Part shown: positions 26,976 through 36,228 of the stretch, in pieces
Layout of the letters: the number at the start of each line of letters is the position of its first letter
Position numbering within the stretch: the stretch's first letter is position 1
From: Phycisphaerae bacterium
GTDB taxonomy: Bacteria > Planctomycetota > Phycisphaerae > UBA1845 > UTPLA1
Length of the DNA: 51,125 nucleotides
Reading direction: 5' to 3'
Assembly (NCBI GenBank): GCA_030432035.1
Contig: JAUIHO010000004.1
Coordinates: 1-51,125, forward strand
Program-made: the position numbers and the translations under genes
Notes under the pieces: generated by a model
Seen by the model: only the letters and a program-made list of their open reading frames with translations
The model's database searches: none
Told to the model about the DNA's origin: nothing

Positions 26976-29173
26976 AACAGGTTGTACAAAATTACCGCAC
27001 GGGCAACCTCAGCCTCGAAGACGTGCCAGCACCGATCTGTCGGCGCGGCGGCGTCGTCGTACGCACGTGTTTCTCGCTCGTCAGCACCGGCACGGAACGC
27101 ATGAAGGTCACGCAGGCGCGCATGAGCCTGATTGCCAAGGCCCGCGCTCGTCCCGATAAGGTCAAGCAGGTTATCGACAGCGTGCGGCAAGTCGGCCTTA
27201 GCGAATCGCTTAACAAGGTGCGCGAACGGCTCGATGCGCTCACGCCGCTCGGTTACAGCATGGCGGGCATCGTCGAAGAAGTCGGCGACGGCATCGACGA
27301 TTTGCGCGTGGGCGACCTCGTCGCGTGCGCGGGGGAAGGCATTGCCTGTCATGCCGAGTTTGTGGCCGTGCCGCGAAATCTTTGCGCGAAATTGCCGGAA
27401 GGCGTGGACCCTGCCGACGCCGCCTTTGCAACCGTCGGCGCGATCGCCATGCACGGCGTGCGACAGGCTGGTGTATCGCTTGGTGATACCGTCTTGGTCG
27501 TCGGCTTGGGATTGGTCGGCCTGTTGGGCGTGCAAATTCTGAAGGCCGCTGGCTGCAAGGTAATTGGTGTTGACTTAGACGAAAAGAAACTCGCTTTGGC
27601 ACGCGATTGTGGGGCTGACCTTGCCTTACATCGCAACGACAGCGCCCTAACCGACGCCATCGAGCAAGCCACCAACGGCTTCGGGGTCGATGCCGCCTAC
27701 ATCGCCGCCAGCACCAAGAGCGCCGACCCGATGACGCTGGCCGGTCAGGTCGTGCGCGATCGCGGTAACGTCGTTATCGTCGGCATGGTGCCTGTCGAAG
27801 CCGATTGGCAAACGTATTACGAAAAAGAGTTGAACGTGATTCTGTCGCGTTCGTACGGCCCGGGCCGTTACGACGCAAGTTACGAGAAAAAAGGCGTCGA
27901 CTATCCCATCGGCTACGTCCGTTGGACCGAAGGCCGCAACCTCGAAGAGTTTCTGCGCCTCGTCGGCAACGGGTCGCTGAAACCCAAGCAGCTCAAGCCG
28001 AGCGTGTATCCGCTCACCGACGCGCCCGATGCCTATCAGGCATTACACGACGGCGCAGGCGATGATGCCGTAGCCATCCTTTTCAAGTATCCGACCGACG
28101 CACCGATAACGCGCCGCGTGGAATTAACGCCAACCACCGCAAGCAACGGCCAAGCCGGGACTGTCAATCTGGCGTTAATCGGCGCGGGCAACTTTGCCAC
28201 GGCCACGTTGATACCCGCCATGAAAAAGGCCGACGGCGCGCATTTGAAAACCATCTGCTCGGCAGGCGGCCTTAGCGCTCGCAGCGCTGCCGGTCGGCAC
28301 GGTTTCGAATATTGCACAAGCGAGTTCGACGAAGTCCTGCGCAACGAGAGCGTACACGCTGTCGTCATCGCCACGCGCCACGACACCCACGCCACTTTCG
28401 CTGCCAAGGCACTGCGCGCCGGAAAGCATGTGTTCGTCGAAAAGCCGTTGGCGTTAACGCCAAACGAACTACAAGACGTGATCGCCGCGCAACAAACGAG
28501 CGGTCGCATCTTAATGCCGGGCTACAACCGTCGGTTCAGCCCGTTGGCACAGTCGATTCACGCCGCGTTTGCGAAACGCTCGTCGCCTATCGAAATCACC
28601 TGCCGCGTCAACGCCGGCGCGCTCGGTAAAGACTCGTGGTATCAGGATGCCGACGAAGGTGGCTGGCGCATCGTGAGTGAGGGCTGTCACTTCGTCGATC
28701 TGATTCAATACATAGCCGGTGCCAAAATCGAACGCGCCTACGCCGAAATGATCGGCGGTCGCGTATCCGGTCAGCAAAACGACAATTGCATCGCTACGCT
28801 GCGACTCGAAGACGGTTCCATCGCCACGCTTGCTTATATCGCCAATGGTGACACCGCCGCAGGTAAGGAACGCGTCGAAGTCTTTGGCCAAGGCACGACG
28901 GCCGTCATTGACAATTGGCGACAGGCAACGATTCACGCGAACGGCAAGAAAGAGACCATTGCGCCCAAAGGCACGGGCAAAGGCCATGCCGCGGAAATGG
29001 CGGCGTTCGTTAACGCGATTCGTTCCGGCGGCAATGCACCGATTGAGATCGATGATGCCATTAACACCACGGCCACCACATTTGCGATTTCCAAATCGTT
29101 GTTAACCGAGCGACCGATCTACGTTGCAGATGTACTGTCGCGTCCGGCAGGCGAGGAGGCGACCGATGGTTAG
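26972..29173 (+). CDS. Bi-domain oxidoreductase: zinc-type alcohol dehydrogenase fused to Gfo/Idh/MocA
   Basis: 733 residues from the GTG at 26972 (GTGA overlap). Residues 1-360 form a medium-chain dehydrogenase: SLVSTGTERMKV, PLGYSMAGIVEEVGDG and the NAD site VVGLGLVGLLGVQ. Residues 390-730 form a Gfo/Idh/MocA domain: NLALIGAGNFATATLI, the EKPLAL motif in HVFVEKPLALTPNE, and SEGCHFVDLIQYIAG with a likely catalytic His. This fusion is a recognised family in surface-polysaccharide loci. It probably oxidises a sugar or nucleotide sugar; the product may be the uronic or keto sugar that the CapK-like proteins act on (inference). Confidence 0.92.
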   Translation: MKQVVQNYRTGNLSLEDVPAPICRRGGVVVRTCFSLVSTGTERMKVTQARMSLIAKARARPDKVKQVIDSVRQVGLSESLNKVRERLDALTPLGYSMAGIVEEVGDGIDDLRVGDLVACAGEGIACHAEFVAVPRNLCAKLPEGVDPADAAFATVGAIAMHGVRQAGVSLGDTVLVVGLGLVGLLGVQILKAAGCKVIGVDLDEKKLALARDCGADLALHRNDSALTDAIEQATNGFGVDAAYIAASTKSADPMTLAGQVVRDRGNVVIVGMVPVEADWQTYYEKELNVILSRSYGPGRYDASYEKKGVDYPIGYVRWTEGRNLEEFLRLVGNGSLKPKQLKPSVYPLTDAPDAYQALHDGAGDDAVAILFKYPTDAPITRRVELTPTTASNGQAGTVNLALIGAGNFATATLIPAMKKADGAHLKTICSAGGLSARSAAGRHGFEYCTSEFDEVLRNESVHAVVIATRHDTHATFAAKALRAGKHVFVEKPLALTPNELQDVIAAQQTSGRILMPGYNRRFSPLAQSIHAAFAKRSSPIEITCRVNAGALGKDSWYQDADEGGWRIVSEGCHFVDLIQYIAGAKIERAYAEMIGGRVSGQQNDNCIATLRLEDGSIATLAYIANGDTAAGKERVEVFGQGTTAVIDNWRQATIHANGKKETIAPKGTGKGHAAEMAAFVNAIRSGGNAPIEIDDAINTTATTFAISKSLLTERPIYVADVLSRPAGEEATDG

Positions 29174-29918
29174 CCCCACGCTCGAACGTTGCCAAGCCTT
29201 GCGCGAGCGCCATTACCCGCGCAACCAATGGCCCGGCATCATGTATGAAGCCGCCGTCACGAGCGGTTTCGATGGCACCGGCGTGTTGCTCGAAATCGGT
29301 TGCAGCCGCGAAGGCAAACGCCTGCGCCGCATGGCGCAACACTTCGCCCACGGTATCGGCATCGATATGGAAATCGCCCATCAATGGCCATCCGAAGATC
29401 AAACGACGATGATCCTCGGCGATGGACATAAACTCTGCCTGCAAGATGAAAGTGTTGACGTTGTCTGCATGGCCAACGTTGCCGAACATCTCGAACACCC
29501 GGCCGTTGCCTTTCGCGAGTGTGCGCGCGTGCTTAAAACCGGCGGTCGCCTCGTCGTCATGACAGTCAACCAAAACTTCCCGCCGATTGCCGCCGCGCGC
29601 GTGATGCCGCACGGCATGCGGCAGCTAATTAACCGCATTGCTTCTGGCACGGCTGATGAAGACACGTTTCCGGCGTACTACCGAGCGAACACGCTAACCA
29701 GCCTGACATCGGAGGCACGCGCCGCCGGTTTCGAAGCAGTCGATGTGCGTTATATTCAGCACCATCCGCATTATCTCATGTTCTCAACGGCGGCGTATCG
29801 CTTGGGCGTTTTGTTTGAAAAAATGACGCGACCGGTTGCGCCGTTGCGTCACATGATTCTGGGTGTATTCGAGAAGCCTGCCGCACCGACTAACGGCAAC
29901 GGAGGTGCTACGCGATGA
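29166..29918 (+). CDS. Class I SAM-dependent methyltransferase
   Basis: 250 residues from the ATG at 29166 (8-bp overlap with the previous gene). SAM motif I is GVLLEIGCSREGKRL, an acidic residue ends motif II (IGIDME), and motif IV/post is VDVVCMANVAEHLEHP, the type 11 methyltransferase pattern. A downstream gene of the same class overlaps it (ATGA), so two methyltransferases act in succession, probably on sugars of the repeat unit. Soluble; no membrane helix. Confidence 0.9.
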   Translation: MVSPTLERCQALRERHYPRNQWPGIMYEAAVTSGFDGTGVLLEIGCSREGKRLRRMAQHFAHGIGIDMEIAHQWPSEDQTTMILGDGHKLCLQDESVDVVCMANVAEHLEHPAVAFRECARVLKTGGRLVVMTVNQNFPPIAAARVMPHGMRQLINRIASGTADEDTFPAYYRANTLTSLTSEARAAGFEAVDVRYIQHHPHYLMFSTAAYRLGVLFEKMTRPVAPLRHMILGVFEKPAAPTNGNGGATR

Positions 29919-30751
29919 GCCGCCCCGCCGCCACTGCCGAACAACCTACCGTCGTGCGCAACTATTTCGACGACGCCAGCACGAGTTGGGGCCAGCGTTA
30001 CCAACAGCCTCCGCGCGGTATGGCCGACGTTGACCTGCTCATGCGCCGCCGCAACATTCACGAACTGTTGCAACCGATTCTCGACGCAGCCACGCACACG
30101 CTACAAGTCATCGATGTCGGTTGCGGCAGCGGCGATGTCCTCGCAGGTTTACCTCGCGATAAGATGCGCGTCTTCGGTATGGATTTTTCGCCGGAGATGG
30201 TGCGGCATGCATCGATCGCGCACCCGCAGGATCGCTTTCTCGCCGGCGACGCCACGCGCTTGCCGCTGGCGTTCGATAGCGCCGAGGTTGCCGTGTCCTC
30301 GGGCGTGATCGAATACATCCCCGATCCGCTCGCCGCAGTCGCAGGCATCGTCGCAACGTTAAAGCCCGGCGGTCATCTAATTATCTCGTTCCCGAATCGG
30401 AAGAGCGTGTTTCGCCATTTGCTGCAAGTCGAACGCAGCCTCGAACGTACAGCCCATCGCGCCAAGAACGCTTTACGCGGTAAAGCCGAATCGAATGGCA
30501 GCAGCAACAGCCGCTATCGCCATCGTCAATGGTCGGTCGGCGAAGTGACCAACCTGCTGCGTCGCGCCGGATTGATTGTCGAAGAGGTGCGCATCAATAC
30601 ATTCGGTCCTTGGGGACGGCTGGGTCGCTTGCGGATGATGTCGCAAGCGTCGCAATCGCTGTCCGCCCGCTTCAAAAACGCCAACGCCGTTACAACCCGC
30701 TTTGGCAGCACGCTCGTGATTCGGGCGCGCAAGCCGGGCGACAACGCGTAG
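29915..30751 (+). CDS. Class I SAM-dependent methyltransferase
   Basis: 278 residues; ATG with GGAGG 10 bases upstream, overlapping the previous stop. Motif I is VIDVGCGSGDVLAGL, followed by FGMDFSPEMVRHA and VAVSSGVIEYIPDPLA. The C-terminal third is basic (KNALRGKAES), with SNSRYRHRQWSVGEV, perhaps for binding a lipid-linked or acidic acceptor. It resembles small-molecule/sugar methyltransferases of the UbiE/type 11 group; the target is unknown. Confidence 0.9.
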   Translation: MSRPAATAEQPTVVRNYFDDASTSWGQRYQQPPRGMADVDLLMRRRNIHELLQPILDAATHTLQVIDVGCGSGDVLAGLPRDKMRVFGMDFSPEMVRHASIAHPQDRFLAGDATRLPLAFDSAEVAVSSGVIEYIPDPLAAVAGIVATLKPGGHLIISFPNRKSVFRHLLQVERSLERTAHRAKNALRGKAESNGSSNSRYRHRQWSVGEVTNLLRRAGLIVEEVRINTFGPWGRLGRLRMMSQASQSLSARFKNANAVTTRFGSTLVIRARKPGDNA

Positions 30752-30757
30752 ACCATC

Positions 30758-32167
30758 ATGATACGCCTCACGGCCCTCTACATTCTTATCGCCGTGTTAT
30801 CGCTGGTCGCAGTGCGCCGTTGGTTCTGGTCGCTCTGCGGCCTGCTGTTCGTCACCGTGCTGATGCAAAACCCGAGCATGCCAACGATGATGTTCGGTGT
30901 TCAAGGTCTCAACCCGTGGAACGCGCTGTTCCTCGTGATTGTGATCGCTTGGTATTTTGAGCGTCGGCGCGACCCCGAGCGCGCGCCCGCAACCGCTGCG
31001 CCGGTGTTTCTCTCATTAGCGTACGGTGCGATGCTCGTCATCATTGGCCTCGTTGCTGTCGTGTCCATCCGAGAGTTTCGCGGCGACTATGAGGGCCGTT
31101 ACTCCGCCAAAGACATCGGCATCGATACGATTATCAACCCGCTGAAGTATCTGGCCGTCGGCTATTTGTTTTACGATGGCTCGTTGCGCCGCACGCGCGT
31201 GAAGCTGGCCCTCGTTTGCGCTATCGGTAGCGGGCTATGCTATTCGCTGTTGATGTTTAAGACGCTGCGCGAGAAGGTCTTCACGATCGACACCGGCGGC
31301 GCGCGCCGCGCGACCGACAAATTGATCGGCCTGTTCGCGAACGACCTTGCCGAGATCACGGCGTTCTCCTTATGGGGCGCGTTGCTGTTGGTGATCGTGC
31401 TCTACAAGCCGTGGGAGAAGTTTGCAGTCTTGTTCACTGCCGCCGCGTCGCTTCCGGCGTTCCTCGCACTCAAGTCGCGCGCGGGCTTCCTCGCATTCGT
31501 CGCGTCCGGCGTGCTGTTGGGCATGCTGCGTTATCGCATCTTGTTGATTGTCCTCCCGCTGGCCGCAATCGGCGTGGGCATTGCCGTGCCCGATGTGGCT
31601 GACCGTGTGTTGGCCGGTGTCGGCAGCGATGTGGACCATAGCAACTTCGACGAAATCTCGTCGGGGCGCACAACTTACTTATGGCCCGCCTCGCTCGAAC
31701 AAATCGCAAAGTCTCCCATTGTCGGCCACGGTCGTTACACAATCCTCCGCACCGACGCCTACGAACGCATGATGGACCTCGGCGCGAAGGCCGTGCCGCA
31801 ACATCCGCATAGCGCGTATCTGGAAGTATTGCTCGATGCCGGCGGCGTCGGCCTCGGGATTTGCATCGCCTGCTTCATCGGCTTGATGTACGTCGGCTGG
31901 CAACTGCTGCGCTATCCGTATGACTCACTGATTCGCGTCGTGGGAGCCATCGGTCTCGTCGCCGTTGCAACTGAAATGTCCGCCGCCATCGCCGGTTCCA
32001 GCTTTTACCCCACGCAAAGCGCCGTACCCTATCTTTGCGTTTGGGGCGTGATGCTGCGCGTGCGGCACGAACAGATCGCGTTCCAACGCAGAGCCGCCGA
32101 ACAAGCGACCGTTTCGCCCTACGCGCTCAACAACGAACCGCCGCTAACGCAAGTTGGTGCGTCATGA
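30758..32167 (+). CDS. O-antigen polymerase/ligase family membrane protein (Wzy-like)
   Basis: 469 residues with about 11 hydrophobic segments, beginning LTALYILIAVLSLVAVRR. The large periplasmic loop reads SSGRTTYLWPASLEQIAKS then VGHGRYTILRTD and PHSAYLEVLLDAGGVGLG. This is the Wzy_C signature of enzymes that polymerise or ligate lipid-linked repeat units (Arg and His in this loop are typical). In this operon, with a flippase and no lipopolysaccharide core genes, polymerase is the better call. The stop overlaps the sulfotransferase start. Confidence 0.88.
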   Translation: MIRLTALYILIAVLSLVAVRRWFWSLCGLLFVTVLMQNPSMPTMMFGVQGLNPWNALFLVIVIAWYFERRRDPERAPATAAPVFLSLAYGAMLVIIGLVAVVSIREFRGDYEGRYSAKDIGIDTIINPLKYLAVGYLFYDGSLRRTRVKLALVCAIGSGLCYSLLMFKTLREKVFTIDTGGARRATDKLIGLFANDLAEITAFSLWGALLLVIVLYKPWEKFAVLFTAAASLPAFLALKSRAGFLAFVASGVLLGMLRYRILLIVLPLAAIGVGIAVPDVADRVLAGVGSDVDHSNFDEISSGRTTYLWPASLEQIAKSPIVGHGRYTILRTDAYERMMDLGAKAVPQHPHSAYLEVLLDAGGVGLGICIACFIGLMYVGWQLLRYPYDSLIRVVGAIGLVAVATEMSAAIAGSSFYPTQSAVPYLCVWGVMLRVRHEQIAFQRRAAEQATVSPYALNNEPPLTQVGAS

Positions 32168-33066
32168 TCAAACTCGCTTACATCGCAGCGCCGAGTTACT
32201 CCGGTTCGACCCTGCTCACGTTTCTACTGAACGCCCACCCGCGCATCGCAACCGGTGGCGAACTGAAGTGGGGCAGCATCGACTTAGCGACGTATCAATG
32301 CTCGTGCGGCGCGTTGCTGACGGCGTGCGACTTCTGGCGTCAGTTGCGCGAACGCGTTGAAGCCGAAGGATTGACTTTCGACCTGCAACGCCCGCCGACC
32401 GAGTTTCGCACGCACACCGGCGGCCTTACCGACCGCATCGTCCGCGCCCGAAATCGCGGCCCGCTATTTGAAGGCGTGCGCGGCGCGATGATGGCCGTCA
32501 GCCCCGCTTGCCAAGACTTGATAGCAACGGCCCGCGCCACCAATCGCTCCGCCATCAATGCCGCGCTCGAATTGCAACACGCCGATATCTTTCTCGACGG
32601 TTCCAAAGACCCCGTTCGGTTGCAACACTTACTAAACACAGGCGATTACGATGTGCGCCTTATCCATCTCGTCCGGGATGGTCGCGGCGTCGTTAACTCG
32701 ACGATTACTAAGAAAGGCCTAACGCCGACTGTCGCCGCGGAGGACTGGCGCCGCACCCACGAACAAACCGAACGCCTGGCTCAACGTTTGAATGCAAATC
32801 AATATCATCGTGTGAGTTATGAAGCGTTATGCAATAACACCGAAGCCACACTGCACGAGTTGGCCGCATTCCTCGACATAGAAGCGGGCGACTTCGCCAA
32901 TGACATGTCGGCGGCGACGCATCACATACTCGGTAACCGGATGCGTCTTAGCCGCCTCGACGAAATCGCTCTCGATGAGAAATGGCGCACCGAATTGGAC
33001 GCAAACGCACTCGCCGCATTCGAAAAATCTGCCGGTGCGCTCAACCGGCGTTACGGGTATCAATGA
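32164..33066 (+). CDS. PAPS-dependent sulfotransferase
   Basis: 300 residues from the ATG at 32164 (ATGA overlap). The 5'-phosphosulfate loop is APSYSGSTLLTFLLNAHP (about 9-26) and the 3'-phosphate site is LIHLVRDGRGVVNSTI; an acidic/His segment lies between. The fold is that of the sulfotransferase family acting on carbohydrates. Sited between polymerase and flippase genes, it probably sulfates the repeat unit on the cytoplasmic side, giving a sulfated exopolysaccharide. A PAPS supply pathway is not in the window. Confidence 0.88.
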   Translation: MIKLAYIAAPSYSGSTLLTFLLNAHPRIATGGELKWGSIDLATYQCSCGALLTACDFWRQLRERVEAEGLTFDLQRPPTEFRTHTGGLTDRIVRARNRGPLFEGVRGAMMAVSPACQDLIATARATNRSAINAALELQHADIFLDGSKDPVRLQHLLNTGDYDVRLIHLVRDGRGVVNSTITKKGLTPTVAAEDWRRTHEQTERLAQRLNANQYHRVSYEALCNNTEATLHELAAFLDIEAGDFANDMSAATHHILGNRMRLSRLDEIALDEKWRTELDANALAAFEKSAGALNRRYGYQ

Positions 33067-34745
33067 GCAACGACCGAAACAACACGACGCACGCTCAGCC
33101 TGCTGCAACCGCCCCATCATCAGGCCCGCCCGCCCCTGCGCTCTTCGTTGACAACGTCGGCACCGCTCCGACGCCGACAGCCGCGCCACCACCTCGTCGT
33201 CCTTCCGCCGCGCGCAACGTTGCCGCCAATTGGATTTGGTACCTGCTCGTCCTCGCGTCCGGCTTCATCATTCCGCGACTCGTGTCCGATTACCTCGGCA
33301 AGTCGCTGCTCGGCGTATGGGTACTCGGTTGGTCGTTTGTATTCTTCGTGCGTTGGCTGCACATGGGGCTCACGTCTTCCGTCTCGCGCTACGTCGCGCG
33401 CGACCGCGAACTGGCAGATTGGGATGCCCTCAACCAAACCGTTAACACCAGCTTGGCGATTCTCAGCGGCGCATGCGTACTGGGGTTCGCCGTTGCCGCC
33501 GGTTGTTCCTATCTCGTACCGAGCCTGTTACCCGATGACGCCACGCCCGACCTAATTCGTACCGCCCGCTGGGTCGTCGTGTTGCTGTCGTTGACGGCTG
33601 CATTGCAACTGCCCGGCGGTGTGTTCAACGCCGTTATCACCGGCTGCGAACGATTCGATGTGCTCAATATCATTCGCGTGGTGCGCGACGGCGGCGTGTT
33701 GCTGGCGATCGTGTTGCTATTGCGCGACGGTCACGGCCTCATCTCCGTCGCCCTCGCCGTATTGGTCGGTGAAATTTGCGGCGACCTGTCCAAATGGATC
33801 GCCGCTCTGCGAATTTGCCCGCAAATCCGTCTGCGCCCGGAACACATTGATACCAAAGCCGCCCGACAGTTGCTCACCTATGGCGGTAAGACCGTCGCAC
33901 AAGGCTTGGCCCGCGGCAGTTTGTACGAAGTGAACCACCTGATGGTGCTAAACATGCTCGGCGGCCCGGCGATGCTGGCGATTTATTCGCGACAAACGGC
34001 GCTACTCAAGCACGCGTTGCGCTTCATGAAACAATACGCCCAAGTGTTCATCCCCCGCAGCAGCGCTTACGACGCTGCTGCCGATCAAGCAGCGCAACGA
34101 TCCCTGCTCGTAACAACCACGCGCATCGGCCTCTACTTTTCGCTTCCGATCGTATTGCTCTTGTGCGTATTGGGCGACCATCTCGTCACGCTTTGGATGG
34201 GCCCCGGCTTTACGGCGCAACCCGTTCTAATCGTCATCGCCATCGGCCACCTGTTTATGATCCCGCAGCAAGGCGCCTACTCGGTATTGATGGGCCAAAA
34301 CCGCCACGGTCGCATCGCGATCATCGACTGGTACGGCGTGGTGCTCGGCGTCGTGTTGGCATGGGTGCTGATCGCGCTGTTCGATCTCGGCATGCTTGGC
34401 GCAGCAATCGGCCTCGCCGTTCCCGTCGCGCTTACGGGCGGTGTGGTCATGCCCATCATCGCTTGTAACGCATGCGAACTTCCCGTCACGCAGTACCTTC
34501 GCCGCATCGGTTGGGGACCGTTGCTCGCCAACGCTCCACTCGCGTTATCATTTGCAATCAGTCGCGTTTGGTTAGACGGCATCTGGATTGCCGTCGGCGC
34601 GGGCGTTGGAGGCTTAATTACGATCCCGATTTACTGGCGTATGGTGGTTCCCGCCGAGATGCGCGACCGAATACTCGGCAAACTCGGAATCAACCGCACA
34701 TCCAATCAAAGCGCATCACCGCACGCCGCCACTTCGCAGAGTTAA
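33063..34745 (+). CDS. Polysaccharide flippase (Wzx/MOP superfamily)
   Basis: 560 residues from the ATG at 33063 (ATGA overlap). After a disordered Pro/Ala-rich N-terminus of about 55 residues come about 12-14 membrane segments. These include SARNVAANWIWYLLVLASGFIIPR with the LVSDYLGKSLLGVWVLG turn typical of Wzx. It moves undecaprenyl-diphosphate-linked repeat units to the periplasmic face for polymerisation. It is followed 12 bp later by a GT4 gene. Confidence 0.93.
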   Translation: MSNDRNNTTHAQPAATAPSSGPPAPALFVDNVGTAPTPTAAPPPRRPSAARNVAANWIWYLLVLASGFIIPRLVSDYLGKSLLGVWVLGWSFVFFVRWLHMGLTSSVSRYVARDRELADWDALNQTVNTSLAILSGACVLGFAVAAGCSYLVPSLLPDDATPDLIRTARWVVVLLSLTAALQLPGGVFNAVITGCERFDVLNIIRVVRDGGVLLAIVLLLRDGHGLISVALAVLVGEICGDLSKWIAALRICPQIRLRPEHIDTKAARQLLTYGGKTVAQGLARGSLYEVNHLMVLNMLGGPAMLAIYSRQTALLKHALRFMKQYAQVFIPRSSAYDAAADQAAQRSLLVTTTRIGLYFSLPIVLLLCVLGDHLVTLWMGPGFTAQPVLIVIAIGHLFMIPQQGAYSVLMGQNRHGRIAIIDWYGVVLGVVLAWVLIALFDLGMLGAAIGLAVPVALTGGVVMPIIACNACELPVTQYLRRIGWGPLLANAPLALSFAISRVWLDGIWIAVGAGVGGLITIPIYWRMVVPAEMRDRILGKLGINRTSNQSASPHAATSQS

Positions 34746-34757
34746 CGAATCACGCGT

Positions 34758-35900
34758 ATGTCTTCTAACCGCCCCAACATCTGCTTCGTCGCGCCCAACA
34801 ATTACGCGGTGCTATCCGGCGATCCGAACGTGCAACACATTGGCGGCGCCGAAGTGCAACGAGCGCTGATTGCACGCGAACTCGCCCGGCGCGGTTGGCG
34901 CGTCAGCTTCGTCACGCTCGACCACGGTCAACCTGACGGCATCGAGCACGACGGCATTCGCGTGTTTAAGGCATACGATAAGAGCGAGGGCATCAAAGGC
35001 TTGCGCTTTATTCACCCGCGTTGGACCGGCCTCAACGCCGCCATGCAACGCGCCGATGCGGACATCTACATTCAACGCACGGCTGGCATCGAAACAGGGC
35101 AGGTCGCGCACTGGGCGCAAACCGGTGGTAAACAATTTGTGTATGCGGTGGCCAGCGAGCCCGAATGCGATAAACGCGTCGGCAATCGCACATCCTGGCG
35201 CGAACGCGCGTTCTTTAAGTATGGCCTGCGTCGCGCGAACGCCGTCGTCGCCCAAACGCGACGACAGGTTGAACTACTCAAAACCACCTATCGCATCGAG
35301 GCGCGACTGATTCGCAGCGCGGGTATCGACCCGACGCCCGACCTTAGCGACGAAGCGTTAGCGGCGCGCTTGCAAGCGCCGCGCATCCTTTGGGTGGGCC
35401 GTTTCTCGCGCCCCAAACGCGTGGATCGCTTGCTCAAAATCGTACTAGCCTGCTCGCAATATCGATTCGATATCGTCGGCGATCATCCAAACCCCGCACC
35501 CGACATCGCTGCCGCCGTCGCCGGCCTTCAACAACAACCCAACGTCACCATGCACGGCTTCGTGCCCTATCACGACGTCGGCACTCATTACGATCGCGCT
35601 GCGCTCTTGCTTTGCACCAGCGACTGGGAAGGGTTTCCCAACACATTCATCGAAGCTTGGTCGCGCGGCATACCGGTCGTATCGCCGGTCGATCCTGATG
35701 ATGTCATTGCCAACGAAGCATGTGGCCGCGTGATTAATTCAACGGAAGATGCGCCCCCGGCGATTCATGAACTGCTGAGTAACACCGCCGACTATCAATC
35801 CACCGCCCGCTCGGCGGTCGCGTACTTTCGCGCGTCGCATACCATCGATAAAGTGGCGTCGGATTGGGAATCGTTGTTAAGATCGGTAGCTGTCGACTAG
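34758..35900 (+). CDS. Glycosyltransferase family 4
   Basis: 380 residues. The N-terminal domain opens ICFVAPNNYAVLSGDPNVQHIGGAEVQ, with the GGAE motif of GT4 enzymes. The donor domain has ILWVGRFSRPKRVDRLL, FDIVGDHP and the acidic motif SDWEGFPNTFIEAWSRGIPVVSP. It is the last gene of the contiguous operon; the following region turns to hypothetical genes. Confidence 0.93.
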   Translation: MSSNRPNICFVAPNNYAVLSGDPNVQHIGGAEVQRALIARELARRGWRVSFVTLDHGQPDGIEHDGIRVFKAYDKSEGIKGLRFIHPRWTGLNAAMQRADADIYIQRTAGIETGQVAHWAQTGGKQFVYAVASEPECDKRVGNRTSWRERAFFKYGLRRANAVVAQTRRQVELLKTTYRIEARLIRSAGIDPTPDLSDEALAARLQAPRILWVGRFSRPKRVDRLLKIVLACSQYRFDIVGDHPNPAPDIAAAVAGLQQQPNVTMHGFVPYHDVGTHYDRAALLLCTSDWEGFPNTFIEAWSRGIPVVSPVDPDDVIANEACGRVINSTEDAPPAIHELLSNTADYQSTARSAVAYFRASHTIDKVASDWESLLRSVAVD

Positions 35901-35964
35901 CAGATTTCAGATCGGCACGTTTCCTATTTCCCAAGATCGATCAGTTGTTACGTTGCGCGAAGCC

Positions 35965-36195
35965 ATGTACATAAATAAGACCATCGCTGTAATCGCAATC
36001 AAACAATCAGCCCGGCACTACGTGGGCACAAAGGACGTAACCGATGATGTCGTCGCTATACGCATTGTGGAGGACGGTCAGCATTTCCGGCTTGAGCGAC
36101 TCAACGACCATGGCGATTGCATTACTGACACAGCGCACGAATCTTGGCAAACAGCCCTAAGGCAAGCCTATTTCGAGTATAATCTTGCCGAATAA
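35965..36195 (+). CDS. Small hypothetical protein, about 76 residues
   Basis: Starts at the ATG 35965 (an upstream TTG at 35953 is less likely). It is a small alpha/beta protein: MYINKTIAVIAIKQ, then VVAIRIVEDGQHFRLERL and a C-terminal helix SWQTALRQAYFEYNLAE. There is no signal peptide or known motif. It sits between the polysaccharide operon and a methyltransferase gene. Confidence 0.55.
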   Translation: MYINKTIAVIAIKQSARHYVGTKDVTDDVVAIRIVEDGQHFRLERLNDHGDCITDTAHESWQTALRQAYFEYNLAE

Positions 36196-36228
36196 TATTC
36201 GTTGTGACCATCACACCTTTCTTCTGGT

